NCBI RefSeq assembly: GCF_010727475.1
Contig: NZ_AP022567.1
Coordinates: 248,001 to 312,000, forward strand
Source: Mycolicibacterium mageritense
GTDB taxonomy: Bacteria; Actinomycetota; Actinomycetes; Mycobacteriales; Mycobacteriaceae
Direction of reading: 5' to 3'
DNA length: 64,000 bases
Shown: piece by piece, positions 8,429 through 16,288 of the stretch
Layout of the letters: each line of letters begins with the position of its first letter
How positions within the stretch are numbered: the stretch's first letter is position 1
The notes under the pieces: model-generated
Database searches by the model: none
What the model was told of the DNA's origin: nothing
What the model saw: the letters and a program-made list of their open reading frames with translations, nothing else
Program-made: the position numbers and the translations under genes

Positions 8429-8949
8429 CGCAAGGCCATCCCGAACAGCAGGGCGTCCTGTGGTTCGGCACTGATGTTGGGGAACATGCCGTAGCGCGCG
8501 AGCCGGCCCTCCAGCGTCAAGCCGCACCGGCGCAGCACGCCTGCCGATCCGGCGTTGTCGACGTGGCAGTACGCCGAGGCCCGGTACACCGCGCGGTCCT
8601 GGCGGGCATCGTCGAGGAGCACCGAAAGTGCCTCTGACATCAACCCTTTGCGCCACCAGTCGCGGGCCAGGCAGTAGCCCACGTCCACGACATGCGGCTG
8701 TGGGCGGCGCCGCCCGCACAAGCCGACAGCCTCGCCGGCCACCTCGATGAGCCAGGTCTCTTCACCGCCGGTGTTGAACAACGTCGTGATCACCCGCCGG
8801 GTCTCGGCGACGTCGGGGTGCGGGCGCCACGCCAGATAGCGCGTCACCTCGGGATCGGAGGCGATGCGTGTGAACAGTGCTTCGGCATCGTCGACGACGG
8901 GCGGCCGCAGCCGCACCCGCGGACCGGCCAGGATCTCGCCAGCTGGCAT
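8425..8949 (-). CDS. GNAT acetyltransferase, RimJ/RimL type
   Basis: This 174-residue single-domain GNAT protein has RVRLRPPVVDDAEALFTRI at the N-terminus. A central DVGYCLARDWWRKGLMSEAL is the acetyl-CoA-binding motif A (Arg/Gln-x-x-Gly-x-Gly/Ala variant RKGLM), and RASAYCHVDNAGSAGVLRRCGL is the motif typical of RimJ/RimL-type N-acetyltransferases. An in-frame GTG 15 bases upstream is possible, but the ATG has a purine-rich GGATGGGGGG directly in front. It converges with the mutase gene with a four-base overlap. The substrate may be a protein N-terminus or a small amine; sequence does not decide. Confidence 0.82.
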   Translation of the reverse strand: MPAGEILAGPRVRLRPPVVDDAEALFTRIASDPEVTRYLAWRPHPDVAETRRVITTLFNTGGEETWLIEVAGEAVGLCGRRRPQPHVVDVGYCLARDWWRKGLMSEALSVLLDDARQDRAVYRASAYCHVDNAGSAGVLRRCGLTLEGRLARYGMFPNISAEPQDALLFGMALR

Positions 8950-9003
8950 CCCCCCATCCTGCACCGTTGCCGACCGCGGTTGCCAACAGGTTTACTGGAC
9001 GAA

Positions 9004-9387
9004 ATGGCCATCACTTTCAACCACACGATCGTCGCGTCGAAAGACCGACGGGAATCCGCGGTCTTCTTCACCGAACTGTTCGGATTGCCCAGCCCACAGG
9101 AATTCGGCCCGTTTCTCGCCGTGACACTCAACCACGGGGTCAGCCTCGATTACGCCCAGGCGGGCCCCGATGAGGACATCCGTCCGCAGCACTACGCATT
9201 CCTGGTGTCCGAGGACGAATTCGACGCCATCTACGGCCGGATCCGCGAATGGGGCCTGCAGCACTGGGCCGACCCGCGCGGCACGCGTCCCGGCGAGATC
9301 AACCACAACGACGGCGGACGCGGCGTGTACTTCCAGGATCCGTCCGGGCACTATCTGGAGATCATCACCAAACCGTACGGCGGCTGA
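9004..9387 (+). CDS. VOC-family (glyoxalase/bleomycin resistance-like) protein
   Basis: This 127-residue protein has the paired beta-alpha-beta-beta-beta modules of the vicinal oxygen chelate fold. FNHTIVASKDRRESAVFFTELFGLP supplies the first metal His, QHYAFLVSEDEFDAIYGRI the second module, and VYFQDPSGHYLEII the terminal Glu. These residues fit a metal-dependent dioxygenase, isomerase or glyoxalase-like enzyme. The ATG was chosen because the fold begins there; an open frame further upstream has no VOC character and overlaps the divergent acetyltransferase. Function is unassigned. Confidence 0.82.
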   Translation: MAITFNHTIVASKDRRESAVFFTELFGLPSPQEFGPFLAVTLNHGVSLDYAQAGPDEDIRPQHYAFLVSEDEFDAIYGRIREWGLQHWADPRGTRPGEINHNDGGRGVYFQDPSGHYLEIITKPYGG

Positions 9388-9394
9388 AAGCCGT

Positions 9395-9877
9395 TCAGCG
9401 GCTTGAGTTTCGGTGCCCGCGCTGGGCTTCCTGGCTGCGGTACGCATCCGCGAGCCTGCCGACATGCTCGGGCAGCGCACCGCAGGCCACGTCGGCCAGG
9501 CTGGTTTCCTCGAGCACCGAGCGCATGCTGGCCCGCAGGGCGCGCCACACGTCGGTCAACGCCGACGTCGGGCCCGAGTACGGCAGGTCGCCCAGACCGA
9601 TGTCGCGCACACTGGCCAGCGGGCCGTCGATGCAACGCAGCACGTCGGCGATGCTGATGTCCGCCGCGGGGCGGGCCAGTTCGTAACCGCCGTCGCGCCC
9701 GCGGTGACTGCGCACCAGCCGGTCGGTGCGCAGGTCGGACAGGATGTCGACGAGGAACTGCGCCGGTATGCCCTGGGCCTTGGCCAGGTCGTCGGTCTTG
9801 GCGAGCACACCCTCCTCGACCGCAGCCAGCTGGACCATGGCGCGGACGGCATACTCCGCCTTCGCCGACATCCGCAT
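9395..9877 (-). CDS. Rrf2-family transcriptional regulator (Rv1287-like)
   Basis: This 160-residue winged HTH begins MRMSAKAEYAVRAMVQLA, followed by TDDLAKAQGIPAQFLVDILSDL and the wing VRSHRGRDGGYELARP, the standard Rrf2 layout. Only two cysteines (in VLRCIDG and VACGAL) are visible, so the three-Cys iron-sulfur site of IscR/NsrR is not complete. That makes it more like CymR-type or other non-cluster members. In M. tuberculosis the related Rv1287 lies next to cysD/cysN, and here it sits two genes from cysQ-cysNC-cysD, so a role in sulfur control is plausible. A second in-frame ATG two codons in is an alternative start. Confidence 0.88.
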   Translation of the reverse strand: MRMSAKAEYAVRAMVQLAAVEEGVLAKTDDLAKAQGIPAQFLVDILSDLRTDRLVRSHRGRDGGYELARPAADISIADVLRCIDGPLASVRDIGLGDLPYSGPTSALTDVWRALRASMRSVLEETSLADVACGALPEHVGRLADAYRSQEAQRGHRNSSR

Positions 9878-9916
9878 AGGGCGATTGTGCCAGGCGGGGT
9901 TATCGCGTTCGCCGGG

Positions 9917-10582
9917 CTATCGCGGCGCTTGGTTGCGCAGCACGCCGGTCATGGCGCGCACCGAGGCCGGCACCGGCGTGTCCGGCGCGACGTCAGGTGC
10001 TGTCTTGGCCTCTCCGTAAGTCACGGTCAACGGCACCACGCCGGCCCACACACCGCTCGCGATGTCCTCCGGTGGATCCTCGGGCCACCCGTCGCTGAGC
10101 TTCAACGACCAATTGTCGGTGCCGATGGCCAGCCGCATCGCCACCGTCGCCGCCAGTTCCTTACGCGTGCTGGCCCGGAGTTCGGCGACCCGGCCGGGCA
10201 CGAACGTGTCGGTGAGCCGTTCCAGGTATCCGGGCTTGGCGTCGTCGTCGATCTTCTCGAACGACCCGAACAGCACCGCGCTGCGGTAGTGGAACGACGA
10301 CTCGAAGCTGCTGCGCGCAACGGCCACCCCGTCGAGCGCCGTCACCGAGACCGCGGCCGGCGCACCGTCACCGAGCGCCCGCAGCCACGGTGATCCGGTG
10401 GACCCGTGGATGACGAGTTCATCTCCGAGCCGGGCGAACCCGATGGGAAAGATCACCGGATGCCCGTCGCGGACCAGGGCGATGGTGGCCAGCGGTGTGC
10501 TGTCGAGCAATTCGTCGAGGCGCGCTCGGGACGTGTCCTGCAGGTCGCTGAGCCGGGTGACCTGTGTAGAAGGCCGAGTCAC
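9917..10582 (-). CDS. pyridoxamine 5'-phosphate oxidase-family flavin protein
   Basis: This 221-residue protein has the split-barrel fold of PNPOx-like FMN proteins: LDSTPLATIALVRDGHPVIFPIGFARLGDELVIHG, then SVTALDGVAVARSSFESSFHYRSAVLFG, the first and central strands of the family. The GTG start lies two bases past the stop of the upstream isochorismatase-like gene, which argues for a two-gene transcript. An extended open frame further upstream overlaps that gene and was not used. Such proteins are flavin-, F420- or heme-binding reductases or nitroimidazole-type detoxifiers; the exact cofactor is not evident. Confidence 0.8.
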   Translation of the reverse strand: MTRPSTQVTRLSDLQDTSRARLDELLDSTPLATIALVRDGHPVIFPIGFARLGDELVIHGSTGSPWLRALGDGAPAAVSVTALDGVAVARSSFESSFHYRSAVLFGSFEKIDDDAKPGYLERLTDTFVPGRVAELRASTRKELAATVAMRLAIGTDNWSLKLSDGWPEDPPEDIASGVWAGVVPLTVTYGEAKTAPDVAPDTPVPASVRAMTGVLRNQAPR

Positions 10583-10584
10583 GG

Positions 10585-11181
10585 TCAGTCGGGTATGCCG
10601 GCGCTGTCCGGCACGACGATCGCGAACAGATCGGCCAATGCCGCCAGGCTGGCGGCCTGCAACGCGGAAGCGGAAACCGCCTGCCCGTCGGGCCCGGCCA
10701 GGGGTCGCGTGGCCGTCGCGGCCGCCACCACGGTCGGCGCGTAGCCCAGGTTGAACGCGCCACGAGCGGTCGAGTTGACGCACATGTGCGTCATGAAGCC
10801 GGCCAGCACCAGGTTGGACGCCCGCACGGCCTTGAGCCGCTCATCGAGGTCGGTCTGCACGAACGAGTTGGGGTACTGCTTGACCACCACCGGTTCGTCA
10901 CCGCGGGGTGCCACCGAGTCGACGATCGCACCGCTCTGGCCCTCGATGTCGTAGAGCGAGCCGGGTCCGTCGGAGTGCTGGATGTGGATGATCGGGATGC
11001 CCGCGCTGCGAGCCCGGTCGAGCAGCTGGGCCGTCTCCAGCAGGGCGGCCTGCACGCCTTCGAGTTCCATCGTCCCCTGCGTGTACGTGTTCTGGCAGTC
11101 GATGAGCACCAACGCGGAGTCGGCGAGACGGACGGGCTCGGCGGGCAGACTGGCCAGCTCACGCAACGTAGGACGGGTCAT
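10585..11181 (-). CDS. isochorismatase-like cysteine hydrolase
   Basis: This 198-residue protein has the isochorismatase/nicotinamidase fold with the catalytic triad in place: Asp in SALVLIDCQNTYTQG, Lys in VVVKQYPNSF, and Cys in LVLAGFMTHMCVNSTARGAF. The GFMTHMCV region with its cis-peptide pattern is typical of this Cys-hydrolase superfamily. The ATG beginning MTRPTLRE was chosen over upstream in-frame codons because it gives the family's normal N-terminus. It is coupled to the flavin protein downstream. Substrates in this group range from isochorismate to amides and carbamoyl compounds; none can be assigned. Confidence 0.82.
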   Translation of the reverse strand: MTRPTLRELASLPAEPVRLADSALVLIDCQNTYTQGTMELEGVQAALLETAQLLDRARSAGIPIIHIQHSDGPGSLYDIEGQSGAIVDSVAPRGDEPVVVKQYPNSFVQTDLDERLKAVRASNLVLAGFMTHMCVNSTARGAFNLGYAPTVVAAATATRPLAGPDGQAVSASALQAASLAALADLFAIVVPDSAGIPD

Positions 11182-11215
11182 GGTGCTGAGCGTAGTGGCC
11201 GGGGGTGACAGCACA

Positions 11216-11262
11216 CGCCGGAATCAACGCTGTGGTCGAGGACCGGTGCGTCGATTCCGGCG
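11216..11262 (-). terminator. hairpin downstream of cysQ
   Basis: CGCCGGAATC pairs perfectly with GATTCCGGCG around a 27-base loop, eight bases after the cysQ stop codon and before the isochorismatase-like gene on the same strand. No U-tract follows. It probably ends the cysD-cysNC-cysQ transcript. Confidence 0.55.
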
Positions 11263-11269
11263 CGCCGTA

Positions 11270-12007
11270 CTAGGCCGCGCCCGCGGTGACCGCCAGCACC
11301 CGCTCGGCGAGCTCGGGCCGGCACACCACGAGGTCGGGCAGCTTCGGGTCGGCCGAGTTGTAGACCAGCGGGGAGCCGTCGATGCGCGACGTGTGCAGGC
11401 CGGCCGCCCGGGCCACCGCTACGGGTGCCGCCGAGTCCCATTCGTACTGACCACCGGCGTGCACATACACGTCGGCGACGCCGCGGATCACGGCAGCGAC
11501 TTTGGCTCCGGCCGAACCCATTTCGACCAACGTTCCGTCCAGCGCGTCGCGCACCGCGAGCGCGATGGCAGGCGGGCGGGTCCGCGACACCACGATCCGG
11601 GGCGGACCGTCGAATGCGCGTGGCGCGGCAACTTCGGGGGTGGACAGTGTGGTGTTCTGCGCGGGCAGCGCGACCGCACCGGCCACCAGTTCACCCGACT
11701 GCCACAGCGCGACGTGTACGGCCCAGTCGTCCCGGCCCAGTTCGGAGAACTCCCGGGTGCCGTCGAGCGGGTCGACGATCCACACCCGCTCGGCGGTCAG
11801 GCGCACCGGATCGTCCACACCTTCCTCGGACAGCACGGCATCGCCCGGACGCTGCGCCGCGAGCTCGGCCATCAAGAAGTCGTGAGACTGCTTGTCGCCC
11901 GCGGCTTTCCGCTCCTCGACCGTGGCGTCGGCGAAGTCGGCACGCACGTCGAGCAGCAGATCGCCCGCCCTGGTGGCCAGCCGGGCCGCCAATTCGTCGT
12001 CGTTCAC
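11270..12007 (-). CDS. cysQ: 3'(2'),5'-bisphosphate nucleotidase / inositol phosphatase family
   Basis: This 245-residue lithium-sensitive phosphatase-family protein carries the metal motifs LSEEG (Glu pair), WIVDPLDGTREF (DPxDGT) and EWDSAAPVAVA (WDxAAP). CysQ dephosphorylates 3'-phosphoadenosine 5'-phosphate and PAPS, removing by-products of sulfate activation; mycobacterial homologues can also act on inositol phosphate and fructose bisphosphate. Its start overlaps the cysNC stop by four bases (ATGA), so it is translationally coupled as the third gene of cysD-cysNC-cysQ. Length and motifs match mycobacterial CysQ. Confidence 0.9.
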   Translation of the reverse strand: MNDDELAARLATRAGDLLLDVRADFADATVEERKAAGDKQSHDFLMAELAAQRPGDAVLSEEGVDDPVRLTAERVWIVDPLDGTREFSELGRDDWAVHVALWQSGELVAGAVALPAQNTTLSTPEVAAPRAFDGPPRIVVSRTRPPAIALAVRDALDGTLVEMGSAGAKVAAVIRGVADVYVHAGGQYEWDSAAPVAVARAAGLHTSRIDGSPLVYNSADPKLPDLVVCRPELAERVLAVTAGAA

Positions 12008-13848
12008 CGTGGAATCTCCATCAGGTCGATCACCAGCTCGGCCAGTTCGTCCGGGCTGCGGTCGGGCGTGAGCCGCAGGTCCGGGTTCTTCGGCCGCTGG
12101 TACGGGCTGTCGATGCCGGTGAAATGCGTGATCTCACCCGCACGCGCCTTAGCGTAAAGGCCCTTGGGATCGCGGCGTTCGCAATCCTCCAGCGGTGTGT
12201 CGCAGAACACCTCGTAGAAATCGCACCCCGCGTCGGTGTGCACCTTGCGCGCGAGCTCGCGATGTTCGGCCAGCGGGCTGATGGCGGGCACCAGCACCAC
12301 CTGACCGGAATCGGCCAGCAGCGTCGCGACGTGGGCGAGCCTGCGCAGGTTCTCGGCCCGGTCGGCCATCGAGAATCCGAGGTCGGCGTTGAGCCCGTGC
12401 CTCAGGTTGTCTCCGTCGAGAACGTAAGCAGGCACGCCTCTTTCGAGCAGCTTCTGTTCGACCAGCACGGCCACCGAGGACTTGCCCGAACCGGACAGCC
12501 CGGTGAACCACACGGTGCGGCCGCGGGTGAGCCGGTCGCCCGGGGTGACCAGCGACGCGTGCCGCACGGTGTTCGGGCTCGACGACTCGTTGCGGGCATC
12601 GCGCAGCACCATGCCTGCGGCCACGGTGCCGTTGGTGTTGGGGTCGATCAGGATGAACGACCCGGTGGCGGCGTTGCGGCTGTACTCGTCGAGCAGCAGC
12701 GGAGCCTGCGTGCGCAGCGAAATGCGGCCCAGCTCATTGAGTTTGAGCGCGGTGGCGGACTTGTCGCGGTGCAGGGTGTTGACGTCGAGGCGATAGTCGA
12801 GACCGGCGACCTTGACGCGGGTGGTGCGGGTGGTGTGCTTGATGACGTACTCGCGGCCGGGCTCCAGCGAGGAGTCGTCGGCCATCCAACACACCGTGGC
12901 GTCGAAGTCCTGCACCACGCGCGGTTGATTGTTGGGCCGCGCGATCATGTCGCCCCGCGAGATGTCGATGTCGTCGGACAGGCTCAGCGCCACCGCCATG
13001 GGCGGGAACGCCTCGTCGACCGGGCCACTGGGGCCTGCGATCTCGGTGATGCGAGAGGACTTGCCTGCGGGCAGCACCACGACGTCGTCACCGACCCGCA
13101 TCACGCCACTGGCCACGGTGCCCGCATAGCTGCGGTGATCGTGGTGGTCGTGGGTCTGCGGCCGGATCACGTACTGCACCGGGAACCGCACGTCGACCAG
13201 GTTGCGGTCACCCGCGATGTAGACGTCTTCCAGGTGGCTCAGCAGCGCCGGGCCGTCGTACCACGGCGTGACATCCGATTTGGTGACGACGTTGTCGCCG
13301 TTGAGCGCCGACAGCGGGATCGTGGTGACGTCGTGCACGTCCAACCGGGCGGCGAACGCATGGAACTCGTCGCGGATCGCCTCGAAACGGGCCTGGTCCC
13401 AGTCGATCAGGTCCATCTTGTTGACCGCGAGCACGATGTGCTGGATCCCCAGCAGCGACGCGAGGAAGGCATGCCGACGCGACTGCTCGAGCAGGCCGTG
13501 GCGCGCGTCGACCAGCACGATGGCCAGCTGCGCGGTGGACGTTCCGGTCACCATGTTGCGCGTGTACTGGATGTGCCCCGGAGTGTCGGCGATGATGAAT
13601 TTGCGCTTGGCCGTGGCGAAATAGCGGTATGCGACGTCGATGGTGATGCCCTGCTCGCGCTCGGCGCGCAGGCCGTCGGTGACCAGAGCCAGATCCGTGT
13701 AGTCGTTGCCGCGTTCCTTCGAGGTGCGCTCGACGGCCGCGAGCTGGTCCTCCATGACGGCCTTGGAGTCGAACAGCAGCCGGCCGATCAGTGTGGACTT
13801 TCCGTCGTCGACGGACCCGGCGGTGGCGATGCGCAGCAGCGTCGACAT
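12004..13848 (-). CDS. cysNC: bifunctional sulfate adenylyltransferase GTPase subunit / APS kinase
   Basis: This 614-residue fusion has an N-terminal CysN GTPase with P-loop GSVDDGKST (residues 11-19), DTPGH and NKMDL, followed by EF-Tu-like beta domains. From about residue 443 a CysC APS kinase follows, with WFTGLSGSGKSS, VLDGDNLRHGLN and the lid/product region KGLYAKARAGEI. CysN drives ATP sulfurylase (with CysD) by GTP hydrolysis; CysC makes PAPS. The ATG overlaps the cysD stop (TGATG), and the same frame stays open upstream only as an antisense-free overlap with cysD, so it was not extended. Length equals M. tuberculosis Rv1286. Confidence 0.96.
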   Translation of the reverse strand: MSTLLRIATAGSVDDGKSTLIGRLLFDSKAVMEDQLAAVERTSKERGNDYTDLALVTDGLRAEREQGITIDVAYRYFATAKRKFIIADTPGHIQYTRNMVTGTSTAQLAIVLVDARHGLLEQSRRHAFLASLLGIQHIVLAVNKMDLIDWDQARFEAIRDEFHAFAARLDVHDVTTIPLSALNGDNVVTKSDVTPWYDGPALLSHLEDVYIAGDRNLVDVRFPVQYVIRPQTHDHHDHRSYAGTVASGVMRVGDDVVVLPAGKSSRITEIAGPSGPVDEAFPPMAVALSLSDDIDISRGDMIARPNNQPRVVQDFDATVCWMADDSSLEPGREYVIKHTTRTTRVKVAGLDYRLDVNTLHRDKSATALKLNELGRISLRTQAPLLLDEYSRNAATGSFILIDPNTNGTVAAGMVLRDARNESSSPNTVRHASLVTPGDRLTRGRTVWFTGLSGSGKSSVAVLVEQKLLERGVPAYVLDGDNLRHGLNADLGFSMADRAENLRRLAHVATLLADSGQVVLVPAISPLAEHRELARKVHTDAGCDFYEVFCDTPLEDCERRDPKGLYAKARAGEITHFTGIDSPYQRPKNPDLRLTPDRSPDELAELVIDLMEIPR

Positions 13849-14777
13849 CAGAAGTAGCCCTCTCGCTTGCGGTCTTCCATTCCGGCCTCCGAAATGCGGT
13901 CGTCGGCGCGCGTGGCGCCGCGCTCGGTCAACCGAGACACCGCGGTTTCCGCGATCACCTCGGAAACCGTTGCGGCGGTTGACTCGACGCAGCCCGTGCA
14001 CGTGACGTCGCCGACGGTCCGGAACCGCACCGACTTCTCGATGATCGGCTCGTCCTTGCGCGGCTGCAGGTGGCGGTGCACGGCCAGCAGCATGCCGTCG
14101 CGCTCGAAAACCTTGCGTTGGTGCGCGTAGTAGATGCTGGGGAGCTTGATCTTCTCGGCGCCGATGTAGGACCAGATGTCGAACTCGGTCCAGTTGGACA
14201 GCGGGAACACCCGGATGTGCTCGCCCTTGTGGTGCCGCCCGTTGTAGAGGTTCCACAGCTCGGGGCGCTGCGCCTTCGGATCCCACTGGCCGAACTCGTC
14301 ACGGAAGGAGAACACGCGCTCCTTGGCACGGGCCTTCTCCTCGTCGCGGCGGGCCCCGCCGAACGCCGCGTCGAACTTGTTCTCACGGATGGCGCGCAGC
14401 AGCGTCACGGTCTGCAGCGGATTGCGCGACGGGATGGTTTCCACCACGCGGCCCGCGTCGATGTCGTCCTGCACCTTGGCCACGACCAGCCGCACACCGT
14501 GCTCGGCCACCAGCTCGTCGCGGGTCTCGAGAACCTCGTCGAAGTTGTGTCCGGTGTCGACGTGCATGACCGGGAACGGCAACCGCCCCGGTTTGAAGGC
14601 CTTGAGCGCCAGGTGCAGCATCACGATCGAGTCCTTGCCGCCGGAAAACAGCAGCACGGGCCGCTCGAACTCGGCGGCCACCTCGCGGATGATGTGGATG
14701 GCCTCGGCCTCCAGCGAACGCAGGTGGCTCAGCTCGTAGTGCCCCGACCTCGTGTCGGGCTTCTCAGTGGTCGTCAC
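13848..14777 (-). CDS. cysD: sulfate adenylyltransferase subunit 2
   Basis: This 309-residue ATP-pyrophosphatase-fold subunit carries the PP-loop VLLFSGGKDSIVMLHLA near residue 44. The region AFGGARRDEEKARAKERVFSFRDEFGQWDP and the C-terminal GDVTCTGCVES are characteristic of CysD. Together with CysN it adenylates sulfate to APS in the cytoplasm. Translation starts at GTG with a GAGG site eight bases upstream. A TTGACA-17-TACATT promoter lies just upstream, so cysD is the first gene of the sulfate-activation operon. Confidence 0.96.
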   Translation of the reverse strand: MTTTEKPDTRSGHYELSHLRSLEAEAIHIIREVAAEFERPVLLFSGGKDSIVMLHLALKAFKPGRLPFPVMHVDTGHNFDEVLETRDELVAEHGVRLVVAKVQDDIDAGRVVETIPSRNPLQTVTLLRAIRENKFDAAFGGARRDEEKARAKERVFSFRDEFGQWDPKAQRPELWNLYNGRHHKGEHIRVFPLSNWTEFDIWSYIGAEKIKLPSIYYAHQRKVFERDGMLLAVHRHLQPRKDEPIIEKSVRFRTVGDVTCTGCVESTAATVSEVIAETAVSRLTERGATRADDRISEAGMEDRKREGYF

Positions 14778-14797
14778 CGTTACCTCGTAAAGTTGGT

Positions 14798-14814
14798 AGA
14801 ATTGACCAGAATTG
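14798..14814 (-). promoter_or_regulatory. direct repeat in cysD leader
   Basis: The heptamer AGAATTG occurs twice with a ten-base period between the cysD promoter and its start codon. A position just downstream of the promoter would suit a repressor or activator of the sulfur genes. The binding protein is unknown; the Rrf2 regulator encoded nearby is one candidate. Confidence 0.35.
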
Positions 14815-14828
14815 CAAGCATGACCTGG

Positions 14829-14857
14829 AATGTATCGGCCGTGCCATGGCCTGTCAA
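14829..14857 (-). promoter_or_regulatory. sigma-A-type promoter of cysD operon
   Basis: Read on the minus strand, TTGACA (perfect -35) is followed after exactly 17 bases by TACATT (-10, five of six consensus bases). The predicted start of transcription falls about 45 bases before the cysD GTG. Confidence 0.75.
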
Positions 14858-14894
14858 CGTTCAGAATCAGCGCAATATTGCGTGCTTCGTCACG

Positions 14895-16271
14895 TCAGCC
14901 GTGTCCGCTGACGTGTGCGCCGGCGGTCCGCGGCAACCGCAGGCTCTCGATCAGGGTCAGCGCAAGAAACGCACCGAGCACCAGGAACGTCGCGGGATAT
15001 GACGTCAGCTGGCTCAGCAGCAGGGCCGCGACGGCGATGCCGAGGCCTGCGGCCAGTTCCTGCACCGACGCGTTGAGCGTGTTGGCGTGGGTCAGGTCGT
15101 CACCGTCGACGTCGGAGAATGCCAGGCTGTTGTAGGCCGTGAAGCCGATGGACCGCAGCGCACCGCTGACATAGAGGATCGCGGCGATCGCCACGACGGG
15201 CAGGCCCGGGCGCAGCAGCGCGAGCAGCCCGAAGCATCCGACCGATACGACACCGTTGACCAACAGCACGGTGCGGATGCCGAACCGCCGCATGAGCGGC
15301 GTCGTGACCGGTTTGATCGTCAGATTGCCCGCGAACAGCGCGGCCACCATCAAACCCGCGGCGAACGGTGTCCAACCGAACTCGAGCTGGAACTGCAACG
15401 GGAGCAGGAACGGCACCGCGGTGATCACCATGCGGTACAGCGACCCGGCCGACACCGTGATGCGCAGGGTGCGTACGCGCAGTACGCGTAGTGCCACCAG
15501 GGGTGCGCGCGCGCTCGACAACCGCCAGACCGCGGCCGCCAGCAGGATCACCGCGGCCGCGGCGCATCCGCCGACCAGCACCCAGTCGGTACCCGAGACC
15601 CTGACGTTCTCCAGCGCGATGAGCGCGACCGCGATCCCCGAACCCAACGCGAGCAGGCCGGGCCAGTCGAGCGACCGCGGCGCGGGCTGCGGCTCACCGC
15701 GAATCAGCTTGAGTGCGAGCACGAATCCGATCACGCCGATCGGAATGTTCACCGCGAAGATCCACCGCCAGCTGCCGAGCGTCGCGATCGCACCGCCGAG
15801 AACCGGCGCGACCACGGGTGCCGCGAGCGCAGGCCACGTCAGCAGCGCAATGGCCCGCACCAGGTCCGATTTCGCGCTGTACCGCAACACCGCGAGCCGC
15901 CCGACGGGCACCATCATGGCGCCGCCGACACCCTGCAGCACGCGCATGCCGACCAGCATCGGCAGCGATGTGCTCAGCGCGCAGCCGACCGAGGCCAGCG
16001 TGAACACCGCGATGGCGGCGATGAAAACCCGCCGGATCCCGAACCGGTCGGCCATCCAGCCGCTCGCGGGAATCAGCACCGCGACGGTGACCAGATAGGC
16101 CGAGATCGCGACGTTGACATCGACGGCCTCGACGTTCAGCGACGACGCGATCAGCGGTATCGCCGGGGTGATGATGGTCGCGTCGAGGATCTCCATGAAG
16201 AACGCGCCGGCCACCAACAACGCCATTCCTCTGGGGAACGGTGACGTCTCGGGTGAGGACACCCGAGGCAC
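14895..16271 (-). CDS. MFS drug transporter, DHA2-like
   Basis: This 458-residue protein is an integral membrane transporter with about 14 hydrophobic segments. Signature pieces are MEILDATIITPAIPLIASSL in helix 1 (the LDxTIVNVALP-type motif C of DHA2 drug/H+ antiporters), GWMADRFGIRRVF (motif A) and VLQGVGGAMMVPVGR (motif B Arg region). The GTG chosen gives the longest N-terminus; a GTG three codons later with AAGG upstream, or an ATG at MALLVAGAFF, are alternatives. It lies 17 bases after the phosphotransferase-like gene and is probably the last gene of that operon, which a TetR protein may control. The substrate is unknown. Confidence 0.88.
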   Translation of the reverse strand: MPRVSSPETSPFPRGMALLVAGAFFMEILDATIITPAIPLIASSLNVEAVDVNVAISAYLVTVAVLIPASGWMADRFGIRRVFIAAIAVFTLASVGCALSTSLPMLVGMRVLQGVGGAMMVPVGRLAVLRYSAKSDLVRAIALLTWPALAAPVVAPVLGGAIATLGSWRWIFAVNIPIGVIGFVLALKLIRGEPQPAPRSLDWPGLLALGSGIAVALIALENVRVSGTDWVLVGGCAAAAVILLAAAVWRLSSARAPLVALRVLRVRTLRITVSAGSLYRMVITAVPFLLPLQFQLEFGWTPFAAGLMVAALFAGNLTIKPVTTPLMRRFGIRTVLLVNGVVSVGCFGLLALLRPGLPVVAIAAILYVSGALRSIGFTAYNSLAFSDVDGDDLTHANTLNASVQELAAGLGIAVAALLLSQLTSYPATFLVLGAFLALTLIESLRLPRTAGAHVSGHG

Positions 16272-16288
16272 CTTAACCGAGACGGGTC

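Noticed and set aside
9395..9877. Iron-sulfur IscR/NsrR-type assignment of the Rrf2 protein
   Set aside because: Only two of the usual three cysteines are present.
11425..13857. Long plus-strand open frame opposite cysNC
   Set aside because: It is an antisense consequence of high GC content; the minus strand encodes a full CysNC with all motifs.
13849..14286. Extension of cysNC frame upstream into cysD
   Set aside because: The extension translates to low-complexity sequence and overlaps cysD; the ATG at 13848 matches the family start.
14778..14894. Possible riboswitch upstream of cysD
   Set aside because: Only a promoter and a short direct repeat are seen; no conserved SAM or other riboswitch core can be recognised.
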